Assembly (NCBI RefSeq): GCF_025629245.1
Contig: NZ_JANZXN010000031.1
Location: 1-36,892 of the forward strand
DNA length: 36,892 bases
Direction of reading: 5' to 3'
From: Natronobiforma cellulositropha
GTDB taxonomy: Archaea; Halobacteriota; Halobacteria; Halobacteriales; Natrialbaceae
Numbering within the stretch: the first letter of the stretch is position 1; every line of letters begins with the position of its first letter. Of the stretch, positions 14,392-21,125 are shown piece by piece. A program made the translations under genes and the position numbers. The notes beneath the pieces were generated by a model. That model ran no database searches and was not told the origin of the DNA. It saw nothing but the letters and a program-made list of their open reading frames with translations.

Positions 14392-16278
14392 ATGAACGTC
14401 GTGCCGGATACGAGCGTGGTCATCGACGGCCGCGTCTCCGCGGCAATCGAAGGTGACGAGAGTGGTGGTGCGAGCGACGGCTCGCTCGAGGGCGCGACGG
14501 TCTGCGTCCCCGAGGCGGTCGTCGCCGAACTCGAGCGACAGGCCAACGACGGTCTCGACAGCGGCTGGGACGGTCTCGGCGAACTCAAACGCTTAGTCGA
14601 ACTCGCAGACGAGGGACGGATCGACCTCGAGTACGTCGGCGAGCGCCCCGACGCGACCGAGCGCGGCCGGGCCACCGAGGGTGAGATCGACGCGATGATC
14701 AGGGACCTCGCCGAGGAACTCGAGGCGACGTTCCTCACGAGCGACGTCGTCCAGGCGGAGGTCGCCGAGGCGAAGGGACTCGACGTCGACTACATCTCGC
14801 CGGAGACCCGTCGGGTCGGTACGCTCGCCATCGAGGAGTTCTTCGACGAGGAGACGATGAGCGTCCACCTGAAGACGGACGCCCTCCCGATGGCCAAACG
14901 CGGTGCGATCGGTGAGATGCACTACGAACCCATCGCCGAAGAGCCGCTCTCGGAGGCGACGATAGACGAGTACGCTCGCGAGGTCGTCGACGGCGCGCGC
15001 GAGGCCAGCGGCGGGTTCATCGAACTCTCAGAGCCGGGGATGAAGATCGTCCAGTTTCGCGACTACCGCATCGCCATCGCCCGGCCGCCCTTTTCGGACG
15101 GCATCGAGATCACCGCCGTCAGACCGATCGCCCAGACCGACATCGACGACTACGACCACGCAGACGAGTTGAAAGAGCGGCTGCTCGAGAGCCAGCGCGG
15201 CGTCCTCATCTCCGGGTCGCCGGGGGCGGGGAAGTCGACGTTCGCCCAGTCGGTCGCACGATACCTGAACGACAACGACTACGCGGTGAAGACGATGGAG
15301 AAGCCGCGTGACCTCCAGGTCGGTCCCGAGATCACCCAGTACACCGCCCTCGGCGGGCAGATGGAGAAGACCGCGGACGCCCTGCTCATGGTCCGTCCCG
15401 ACTACACTATCTACGACGAGGTCAGGAAGACGAGCGACTTCGAGGTGTTCGCGGACATGCGTCTGGCGGGTGTCGGCATGATCGGCGTCGTCCACGCGAC
15501 CAGACCGATCGACGCCCTCCAGCGGCTGATCGGCCGGGTCGAACTCGGGATGATCCCGCAGGTCGTCGACACGGTCATCTTCGTCGAGGCCGGCGAGGTC
15601 GCGAAGGTCTACGACGTCAAGACCGAGGTGAAGGTCCCGGCGGGACTCACCGAGGAGGACCTCGCCCGGCCGGTGATCCTCGTCACCGAGTTCGAGACCG
15701 GGACGCCCGAGTACGAGATCTACACCTTCAACCGCCAGGTCGTCACCGTGCCGCTGCTCGAGGAAGAGGAGACCCGTGAGACCGGCGTCGACCGCATCGC
15801 CAAAGGCGAGATCGAACGCGAGATCCGCTCGATCGCCCGCGGCTACGTCGACGTGGATCTGAAGAGCCAGAACCGGGCGGTCGTCTACGTCGACGAAAAC
15901 GACATCTCGACGGTGATCGGCAAGGGTGGCGGGCGGATCACCGACGTCGAGAACCGCCTCGGGATCGACATCGACGTGCGGACCCACGAGGAGAACCCCC
16001 ACTACGGCTCGAACGCGTCGGCCGCGGGTGCGAGCGACGGCGGCCAGGCGAAGCCAGCGGGACAGACGGTCACCCCGGAGATCACCTCGAGACACATCAT
16101 CGTCCCCGTCGACGGCCACCACGGCGAGACCGTCGAGGTCCAGGCCGGCGGCGAGTACCTCTTTACGGCGACGGTGAGCCGTGGCGGCGAGATTCAGGTC
16201 TCTCGTGGCAGCGCCATCGCGGACGAACTCGAGCGGGCGATCGATCGGCGGGTTCCGGTCACGGTGACCGGGTCGTAA
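14392..16278 (+). CDS. PINA-type PIN domain/AAA-like ATPase with KH domain
   Basis: The protein has 628 aa and three modules. An N-terminal PIN nuclease-like domain starts with 'PDTSVVIDGRV' and has acidic residues in 'FLTSDVVQAEVAEAKG'. A PilT/VirB11-like ATPase follows, with Walker A 'GSPGAGKST' (about 275-283) and 'YTIYDEVRKT' (about 338-347). Near residue 509 is a KH motif 'VIGKGGGRITDVE'. In Sulfolobus the homologous PINA is a hexameric ATPase that promotes Holliday junction branch migration and interacts with Hjc. It is a conserved archaeal gene of normal length. A role in DNA repair is inferred from that work. Confidence 0.93.
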   Translation: MNVVPDTSVVIDGRVSAAIEGDESGGASDGSLEGATVCVPEAVVAELERQANDGLDSGWDGLGELKRLVELADEGRIDLEYVGERPDATERGRATEGEIDAMIRDLAEELEATFLTSDVVQAEVAEAKGLDVDYISPETRRVGTLAIEEFFDEETMSVHLKTDALPMAKRGAIGEMHYEPIAEEPLSEATIDEYAREVVDGAREASGGFIELSEPGMKIVQFRDYRIAIARPPFSDGIEITAVRPIAQTDIDDYDHADELKERLLESQRGVLISGSPGAGKSTFAQSVARYLNDNDYAVKTMEKPRDLQVGPEITQYTALGGQMEKTADALLMVRPDYTIYDEVRKTSDFEVFADMRLAGVGMIGVVHATRPIDALQRLIGRVELGMIPQVVDTVIFVEAGEVAKVYDVKTEVKVPAGLTEEDLARPVILVTEFETGTPEYEIYTFNRQVVTVPLLEEEETRETGVDRIAKGEIEREIRSIARGYVDVDLKSQNRAVVYVDENDISTVIGKGGGRITDVENRLGIDIDVRTHEENPHYGSNASAAGASDGGQAKPAGQTVTPEITSRHIIVPVDGHHGETVEVQAGGEYLFTATVSRGGEIQVSRGSAIADELERAIDRRVPVTVTGS

Positions 16279-16435
16279 TCTCCGTTGTTGCGTCTTCGTC
16301 GACGGTCTGGACGACGGATCGATTAGTCTGGCAATGGGGTCGTGCGCTCCGTGTGGCGACTGCGTTCGGATACGACGCCACACTCACACGTCAGAAACTC
16401 CGTCAGAACAACTAGTGCTTTGGCAAGCCTGAACG

Positions 16436-16475
16436 GATGAGTGAAACCGGATGCGGGTGTCCGGTTTCACTCATC
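16436..16475 (-). terminator. Perfect 15-bp inverted repeat with 10-nt loop at gene end
   Basis: GATGAGTGAAACCGG (16436-16450) pairs perfectly with CCGGTTTCACTCATC (16461-16475). The right arm overlaps the stop codon (16474-16476) of the minus-strand regulator gene, so the hairpin forms at the 3' end of its mRNA. There is no T-tract, so it may be a stabilising 3' hairpin or a barrier between the two convergent genes rather than a canonical terminator. Confidence 0.6.
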
Positions 16476-16860
16476 AGCCGACGCTTGGCGGAGTACTAGT
16501 CGACGAGGGTTTTTCATCGACGTTACTAATGGCTCCATCTAGTCGGATGAGCGCCTCACTGATCGGGTTTTCTGCGTCGAACCGGTATCGCCGAGGGCTT
16601 GTTCCTTCGACGAGTTCGATGATTCCGAGACCAGCGAGAAGGTCGATGTGGCGATTGACGGACTGTCGACTCACGTTCGACATGCGTGCGAGCTCTGTCT
16701 GGTTGAACTCCCGGTATGGGGGAAAGTCGAGTAACGCATCGACCATCATACATACGCTGTCGTTCTTCGTGAGAGCTAACCAGCCGGATGGATACGTTTC
16801 GCGAAACGGCGTCTCGTCAGTATCGGCTGCCTTCTGGGGTACGTTGTTGCTATTACTCAT
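16474..16860 (-). CDS. Winged helix-turn-helix transcriptional regulator (128 aa)
   Basis: The central segment about 40-110 has an HTH pattern: 'SVCMMVDALLDFPPYREFNQTELARMSNVSRQSVNRHIDLLAGLGIIELVEG', then a wing 'SPRRYRFDAENPISEALIRLDGAI'. This is typical of haloarchaeal MarR/ArsR-like repressors with 'NVSRQSV' in the recognition helix. The start at 16860 (MSNSNN) is preferred, with 16893 also possible. It is divergent from the 123-aa orphan at 17070, with an AT-rich repeat-containing region between them. It probably controls one or both of these promoters. The terms 'cell division' or 'halocin' cannot be supported. Confidence 0.8.
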   Translation of the reverse strand: MSNSNNVPQKAADTDETPFRETYPSGWLALTKNDSVCMMVDALLDFPPYREFNQTELARMSNVSRQSVNRHIDLLAGLGIIELVEGTSPRRYRFDAENPISEALIRLDGAISNVDEKPSSTSTPPSVG

Positions 16861-16893
16861 GGTTGACCACTTCTGACACAGCGGGTGTGCCAC

Positions 16894-17069
16894 ATCAGTG
16901 TCCGTTCCGTTGGCGGTGGTAGTGGTGGTGGCTACTATCTGTATCTACTATCCCCTGGCATGTTAAACCTATTGGACAAGGGTGTCCTATTGGTGTGACG
17001 GCTGTATACTGGGACACACACAACATTTATAAATTTTGGTAATGAATACTGAAACACAGGGAAATTTAT
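16894..17069. promoter_or_regulatory. AT-rich divergent promoter region with operator-like repeats
   Basis: The 176 bases are clearly less GC-rich than the rest. They contain the direct repeat CCTATTGG at 16968-16975 and 16986-16993 (18 bp apart, nearly two helical turns) and an overlapping inverted repeat GGAC/GTCC with a 6-nt loop (16974-16987). Two TATA elements face opposite ways: TTTATAAATTTT (17026-17037) for the plus gene, and GGTTTAAC on the minus strand (16962-16969) for the regulator. The minus TATA box adjoins the repeats, so a protein bound there would block it. Confidence 0.6.
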
Positions 17070-17441
17070 ATGAATTCTGCTCGAATAACTGACGCGGAGA
17101 TTAAATGTGAGCTGCTGTGGAAAATCTGTCGACGACATGGATGGAGTACGCCGATAGCACAAGAAGACCTCGTCAATCTTGCGTTAGATCGAACCGAACA
17201 GGGGCGCGGGAAGCGCCTCGTCACCGAACTGTTGGACGAGCCATACATGCAGTATCAACGCGGAAGGGGGTATCGCGTCGCGAACAGTCCCGATGCACAG
17301 GCCGTTGCCGCGTTTCGGCTGCGTGAGACCTGCCAGTATACGACCCTCCAGATAGAGACGACTTTGTCACGTTTTCAACAGGCAGGGGGATTCGATGCCT
17401 ACGACTGTGAAGGTGTCTTCGATGACTGTGCACAGTGGTGA
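17070..17441 (+). CDS. Orphan soluble protein, 123 aa, atypical codon use
   Basis: A 123-aa protein, MNSARITDAEIKCELLWKIC..., with a helix-rich first half ('EDLVNLALDRTEQGRGKRLVTELLDEP') and a 'MQYQRGRGYRVANSP' beta-hairpin like a wing, so a small winged-helix fold is possible. The C terminus has two Cys near 'YDCEGVFDDCAQW'. Codons such as AAA, TGT, ATA and GGA are more frequent than in neighbours, which points to transfer. A TATA box about 38 nt upstream supports ATG 17070. The family is not recognised. Confidence 0.65.
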   Translation: MNSARITDAEIKCELLWKICRRHGWSTPIAQEDLVNLALDRTEQGRGKRLVTELLDEPYMQYQRGRGYRVANSPDAQAVAAFRLRETCQYTTLQIETTLSRFQQAGGFDAYDCEGVFDDCAQW

Positions 17442-17519
17442 CGACGACGTAGCGTTCGTCGGACTCACTCGAGCGTTCGCGGCGTGGTGTACGCGTGCTG
17501 TGCGCCCCCTCGTTGAGGA

Positions 17520-17930
17520 CTACTCCCCATCAGTGCTGTATATCTCGGTGTTGCGCCACCAGAACAGTCCCCAGGCGAAGAGGAAGCCGCCGACCATCGC
17601 GAGGATGTCGGTGATGATCCGCGAGAGGTCGAAGCCGCCGATCATCGCGACGACGGCGGCCGACCCGGTCAGTGCCCCGGCGAGGACGAACACGACGTCA
17701 CCGACGATGTGGGCTCGAGACTGTTCCCAGTACGGCTGGCGGTGTTCGTCGTACCAGAGACCGACGTAGATGAGAATCGGTGCCATCAGCGTAATGGTGG
17801 TGACGACCTCGAACTCCTCGGCGAGACCGCGCGGACGGAGGACGGTGAAGTTGAACATCCCTGCGATAAACGCCGCGGCGATCAGACCGAGCAGTAGCCA
17901 CCCCCACCGTGGTAGCGTCTCTTTGTCCAT
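17520..17930 (-). CDS. Four-helix haloarchaeal membrane protein, unknown function
   Basis: The protein has 136 aa with four hydrophobic segments: 'WLLLGLIAAAFIAGMFNF', 'TTITLMAPILIYVGLWY', 'IVGDVVFVLAGALTGSAAVVAMIG' and 'ILAMVGGFLFAWGLFWW'. The short loops are charged (YDEHRQPYWEQSR). It is a compact conserved-looking small membrane protein. The neighbour at 17979 is an HTH gene on the same strand 48 nt upstream, so the pair may be one transcript. Confidence 0.75.
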   Translation of the reverse strand: MDKETLPRWGWLLLGLIAAAFIAGMFNFTVLRPRGLAEEFEVVTTITLMAPILIYVGLWYDEHRQPYWEQSRAHIVGDVVFVLAGALTGSAAVVAMIGGFDLSRIITDILAMVGGFLFAWGLFWWRNTEIYSTDGE

Positions 17931-17978
17931 GCACAGTTCCGTCAGCGGTAGAAAATAACCCTGGCGCTTCCCCCTCGA

Positions 17979-18275
17979 CTACTCCGCACAGCAGGCGTCT
18001 TCTTTCGCCCGCGGTTCGTCGACACCACAGCCGTCTGCGGCGACCGGATCGGTGATCTGGTAGAGACTCTGGCGCGCGTCGGCGAAGTAGATGTCCTCGT
18101 CGACGATACCGATGTCCTCGAGGCGCTCGAGCGCGTAGCGTACGGTTCGCGCCGAGAGCATCGACTCCTCGACGATCTGTTTCTGTGTGAGTGGCCCGTC
18201 GTACTCGAGTACTTTGAAAACCAGTTTTGCACTCGGAGGCAGGTCCGCCATCGTTTCCCCATCGGTGTCGACCAT
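17979..18275 (-). CDS. Small winged-helix regulator with Cys-rich tail
   Basis: The 98-aa protein has a single winged helix domain (about 10-75): 'MADLPPSAKLVFKVLEYDGPLTQKQIVEE', recognition helix 'LSARTVRYALERLEDIGIVDE', and wing 'DIYFADARQSLYQI'. This is a conserved haloarchaeal MarR/TrmB-like family. The tail adds 'DGCGVDEPRAKEDACCAE' with three cysteines, which may bind metal or sense redox state. The start at 18275 is supported by a TATA element (GTATAAAAG on the plus strand, 18300-18308) that places transcription start about 4 nt upstream. It lies upstream of the four-helix membrane protein gene and may be co-transcribed with it. Confidence 0.82.
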   Translation of the reverse strand: MVDTDGETMADLPPSAKLVFKVLEYDGPLTQKQIVEESMLSARTVRYALERLEDIGIVDEDIYFADARQSLYQITDPVAADGCGVDEPRAKEDACCAE

Positions 18276-18490
18276 CGTTACGAATCGAAACGCCCCAGAA
18301 GTATAAAAGTTGAGCCTTACGTGACAGTCTCGTAGTACGTTTTCGCCGCTCGAGTGTTACCCGAAGTGTCGAAATCCGACCGGTGAGCGCCTCTCGCGTC
18401 CGATTCTGGAAAACGATGGTGGGGAAGGCGTGGCTGAGAGACGGGGACCGATGGACGACGTGAGCGGACGAGTCGGCTCCACAACCGGGT

Positions 18491-19612
18491 TCAGATCTGG
18501 TTCCAGGCGTCCTCGTCGTCGGGGTCGGGGAGGTCGCCGCCGACGGGGGCGGTCTCCTGTGGGCTGGCGGGGTCGACGGCGTCGCGCCGCTCGAGGTCGA
18601 TGTCGGGCCAGGCGGTCTCCTCCCAGACGCCGCGGTCGCTGTAGTAGTAGACGACGTCGTCGGTGACGACGGCGAACAGACCGCGCTGGCGGTCGTGGAC
18701 GACGCGCTCGCTGGTGTCGATGGCGACGTCGACGACGTCCTCGAGCGTGTCGAGGGCGATGTGGTGGTCGCCGATCCACATCGGGATCGTCCCGTGAGAG
18801 ATCCACTCGGCGTAGCGGCGCTCGTGGACGGCGCGGCGGGCGGTGGCGACGTCGACTTCGGGGCGCAGCGAGACGAACGCGCCGACGGCGAAGGCGGCGA
18901 CACTCAGGAAGGCGAGTCCGACGACGAGCGTCGAACTCGGCGTCTCGGTCACCTCGACCTCGGTGTAGACCGGCTTCGAATCCCGGTCGTACAGCTCGCC
19001 GTCGAACCAGTAGGCGACGTCGCTCAGGCCGACCTCACTCGAGAGGTGGCGTTCGTCGGCGTTCGCACCGGTGTCGTAGGAAGCGGTCACGTCGAGCCAG
19101 AGGCTGACGGTTCCGACGCCTGCGAGTTCGTCCTCGAGTTCGGCGAGGCGCTCGGCGAGGTCGCGTACGTCGAGGGTGACGGCCGTGCTCGCCACGCCGT
19201 CTTCGGCGGCGACACTGGTGTTGACGACCTCGTCGGTCTCGTCCCAGAACGCCTGCCCGTCGTGTTCGGCGGTGTATCTGACGGTCACCACGTGGGAGAC
19301 GCTCGTCTCGTCGCTCGGCACGCTGGTCTGTGTCTCGAGGGTCACGTCGGGGGTGTCGTTGAGCGTGTAGATCGAGCGCTCTTCGAGGACGGCGTCACGC
19401 TCCCAGAGACCGTCCTGGACGACGACGGCGCTCGTCAGCACCTCGGTCTCGACGACCTCCGTGCCGGTCTCCTGGTTGATCGTCGTCGTCGTGGGCGTGG
19501 CGAGCACCCAGCCGGTCGCGACGAGCGAGAGGATGCCGATCGCGATCGCGGCGATCACGAGCGAGCGGCCGTACTTCGCGACCGCCAGATCGACCCGCGG
19601 GTTGTCGATCAC
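18491..19612 (-). CDS. DUF5305-like membrane protein
   Basis: The protein has 373 aa with an N-terminal helix (about 16-38, 'SLVIAAIAIGILSLVATGWVLA'), a large extracellular beta-rich domain, a second helix (about 240-260, 'TLVVGLAFLSVAAFAVGAFVSL') and a cytoplasmic C-terminal part. This layout and the 'HTVTVRYTAEHDG'-type segments match the haloarchaeal family known as DUF5305, which commonly lies beside signal peptidases and exported DUF1102 proteins. The start is a GTG that overlaps the stop of an 11-codon micro-ORF (GTGA), which itself overlaps a 36-codon ORF. It is the last gene of the minus-strand export cluster. Confidence 0.8.
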   Translation of the reverse strand: MIDNPRVDLAVAKYGRSLVIAAIAIGILSLVATGWVLATPTTTTINQETGTEVVETEVLTSAVVVQDGLWERDAVLEERSIYTLNDTPDVTLETQTSVPSDETSVSHVVTVRYTAEHDGQAFWDETDEVVNTSVAAEDGVASTAVTLDVRDLAERLAELEDELAGVGTVSLWLDVTASYDTGANADERHLSSEVGLSDVAYWFDGELYDRDSKPVYTEVEVTETPSSTLVVGLAFLSVAAFAVGAFVSLRPEVDVATARRAVHERRYAEWISHGTIPMWIGDHHIALDTLEDVVDVAIDTSERVVHDRQRGLFAVVTDDVVYYYSDRGVWEETAWPDIDLERRDAVDPASPQETAPVGGDLPDPDDEDAWNQI

Positions 19613-19644
19613 GGCTCCCCTCCGTCGGTGAGGCGGTCGCTCAT
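19609..19644 (-). CDS. Micro-ORF MSDRLTDGGEP coupled to DUF5305-like gene
   Basis: ATG at 19644 to TGA at 19609, 11 codons. Its start overlaps the stop of the 36-aa ORF (ATGA) and its stop overlaps the GTG of the DUF5305-like gene (GTGA). The peptide itself may not matter, but the chain of overlaps looks like translational coupling. This could be chance. Confidence 0.3.
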   Translation of the reverse strand: MSDRLTDGGEP

Positions 19645-19751
19645 CGGCCGCCTCCGGACTCGGTCTCGACTCGCAGGCGTTCGCCCGGGTCGCCTCTCAC
19701 CGTCGCCGCGTTGTCCCGTTCCGACACGGCGAGCGGTCCCCACTGACGCAT
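19641..19751 (-). CDS. Small leader ORF (36 aa) upstream of DUF5305-like gene
   Basis: The frame begins with ATG 19751 (MRQWGPLAVSERDNAATV...) and has GC-rich third positions in most codons. A TATA element (19778-19784) is placed to start transcription about 4 nt before the ATG, so it looks like a real, nearly leaderless start. The stop overlaps the next micro-ORF. The peptide is charged and has no helix. It may be a leader or a vestige of a larger gene. Confidence 0.42.
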   Translation of the reverse strand: MRQWGPLAVSERDNAATVRGDPGERLRVETESGGGR

Positions 19752-19777
19752 GTCGAGTAGGGTCAGACGCGCGAACC

Positions 19778-19784
19778 GTATAAT
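19778..19784 (-). promoter_or_regulatory. TATA box before the DUF5305 leader ORF
   Basis: GATTATACG on the minus strand, centred 30 nt before ATG 19751. It gives the DUF5305-like gene a promoter separate from the signal peptidase gene upstream. Confidence 0.5.
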
Positions 19785-19814
19785 CGTACTTGTTTATTAC
19801 AGATGTGTTCACGA

Positions 19815-20981
19815 CTATCGCCTCCTCCTGAGTTTGCGCTCGAGTCGCGTTCGCAGCGGGACGTGATCGCCCGGCCGTCTGATCCGGAAGTCCCCGGCAC
19901 CGAAGAGGAGGACGACCAGGCCGACGGCCACGGTGACGATCACGGCGTTGACGGCGGCGAGTGCGAGCAGCGGGTGAACGCCGTGGAGCGCCGCGAGCAC
20001 CGACGGCGGCAGAACCAGCAGGTAGCGGTGTTCGCCCACGTAGCGCACCGTCTCCCCCGGCTGTTCGGGTGCGGCGAGCGAGAGCGTCGTCTCGCCGGTC
20101 GCGCGCGCGCCGACGGTGAGTCGGTCGGGCGTCGCCTCGACGCCCGGACTCTCGGCCTCGAAGAGGGTGACCACCGGGACGTACCCCGCGTTGTCGACCG
20201 TGTGGGCGACCGTCGCCGTCTCGCCCGGAGCGACGATCTGTGGGTCGCCCGTGGCCGCCTCGCTCGCGCCGACACCGTAGCCGACCACGCCGGAGGGGAC
20301 GACCATCGCGGCGGTCGCGAGCGTCACGAGGACGAGCAAGACCAGTCCGACCGCCACCCAGAACGCCAGTACGCGCTCGCGGACCGTCGATCGCTTCACG
20401 TCCCGTCTCGTCCCCGTCCCCTCGAGCAGCATCGCGAGACCGAGTAGGGCCACGCCGACGCCGACGAGCAGCGCGCCGACGCTCTCGCCGCCGAGGGCGA
20501 TCGGTGCGCCGACGGCGGCCGCTGCGACGCCGACCGCCCGTTCGGCACCCGTCTGGACGCCCATCACGGCGGTACCGAGGTGGGGGATCGTCACCACGCG
20601 GTCGCCGATCTGGAGGGCGCTCGCGACGATCTGGCCGTCGCGCACCGGTGGCTCGCCGCCGTCCTGGTCGGTGAACGGGTTCGCGTCGCCTCTCGTGACG
20701 TAGCCCTCGTCGGTGACGTCGACCACGCGGTGGGTGGTGAGACCGCCGTCGTGGAGGTGGGTCGCCTCGAAGACGACGACGTCGCCGGGTTCGGGGTCGC
20801 CGGTGAGCGCACTCGGCACCGCGACGAAGCCGTCACCTGTGCCGATGGTCGGCTCCATGCTCCCGCTCGTGACGTAGCCGAGCAATACTGGCTGCCCGAG
20901 GAGGTGGCCGACGACGAGCGAGAGGACGACGAGTGCGACGCACGCGAGGAGCACGCGCTCCCCGAGTTTACTCGCGTTCAT
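19815..20981 (-). CDS. SipW-like S26B signal peptidase fused to extracellular domain
   Basis: The 388-aa protein starts with a membrane helix, then the S26 core. The catalytic Ser is in 'SGSMEPTIGTGD', a His takes the place of the bacterial Lys in 'LTTHRVVDV', and Asp is in 'TRGDANPFTDQ'. This Ser-His-Asp set is the ER/archaeal/SipW type. After the core come two or three helices, an extracellular Ig-like segment ('APGETATVAHTVDNAG...') and a final helix with an Arg-rich tail. The extra domain roughly doubles the usual length. A GGAGG ribosome site sits 7 nt before ATG 20981. Within the cluster its likely substrates are the DUF1102-type subunit and the protein at 23821. Confidence 0.88.
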   Translation of the reverse strand: MNASKLGERVLLACVALVVLSLVVGHLLGQPVLLGYVTSGSMEPTIGTGDGFVAVPSALTGDPEPGDVVVFEATHLHDGGLTTHRVVDVTDEGYVTRGDANPFTDQDGGEPPVRDGQIVASALQIGDRVVTIPHLGTAVMGVQTGAERAVGVAAAAVGAPIALGGESVGALLVGVGVALLGLAMLLEGTGTRRDVKRSTVRERVLAFWVAVGLVLLVLVTLATAAMVVPSGVVGYGVGASEAATGDPQIVAPGETATVAHTVDNAGYVPVVTLFEAESPGVEATPDRLTVGARATGETTLSLAAPEQPGETVRYVGEHRYLLVLPPSVLAALHGVHPLLALAAVNAVIVTVAVGLVVLLFGAGDFRIRRPGDHVPLRTRLERKLRRRR

Positions 20982-21009
20982 CCCGCCTCCGGCGCTGGTG
21001 GTCGTCCAT
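20968..21009 (-). CDS. Micro-ORF MDDHQRRRRDERE overlapping the signal peptidase start
   Basis: Thirteen codons from ATG 21009 to TAA 20968, running across the signal peptidase ATG in another frame. Its Arg codons CGG AGG CGG contain the ribosome site of the peptidase gene. It may be chance or a translational coupling device. Confidence 0.25.
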   Translation of the reverse strand: MDDHQRRRRDERE

Positions 21010-21076
21010 CCGTTCACACGGCGGCGTTCGCGCGCTGCGTCGCCGCCAGTCTCGTACGTGGTGGCGACTCGACGCG

Positions 21077-21084
21077 AAAATAAG
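21077..21084 (-). promoter_or_regulatory. TATA box of signal peptidase gene
   Basis: CTTATTTT on the minus strand, in the 144-nt gap after the CARDB-type gene. Transcription would start near 21055, giving a leader of about 75 nt that contains the 13-codon micro-ORF and the GGAGG site. Confidence 0.5.
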
Positions 21085-21125
21085 GCTTCTGGCCGTCCGT
21101 GTCTCGTGTGTGTTCGAGTCCATCG

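Noticed and set aside
19609-19812. GTG-started 67-codon frame after the signal peptidase with a good AGGAGG upstream
   Set aside because: It begins upstream of the TATA element, is Arg-rich and out of frame with the better supported 36-aa ORF; the AGGAGG belongs to the Arg codons of the peptidase tail.
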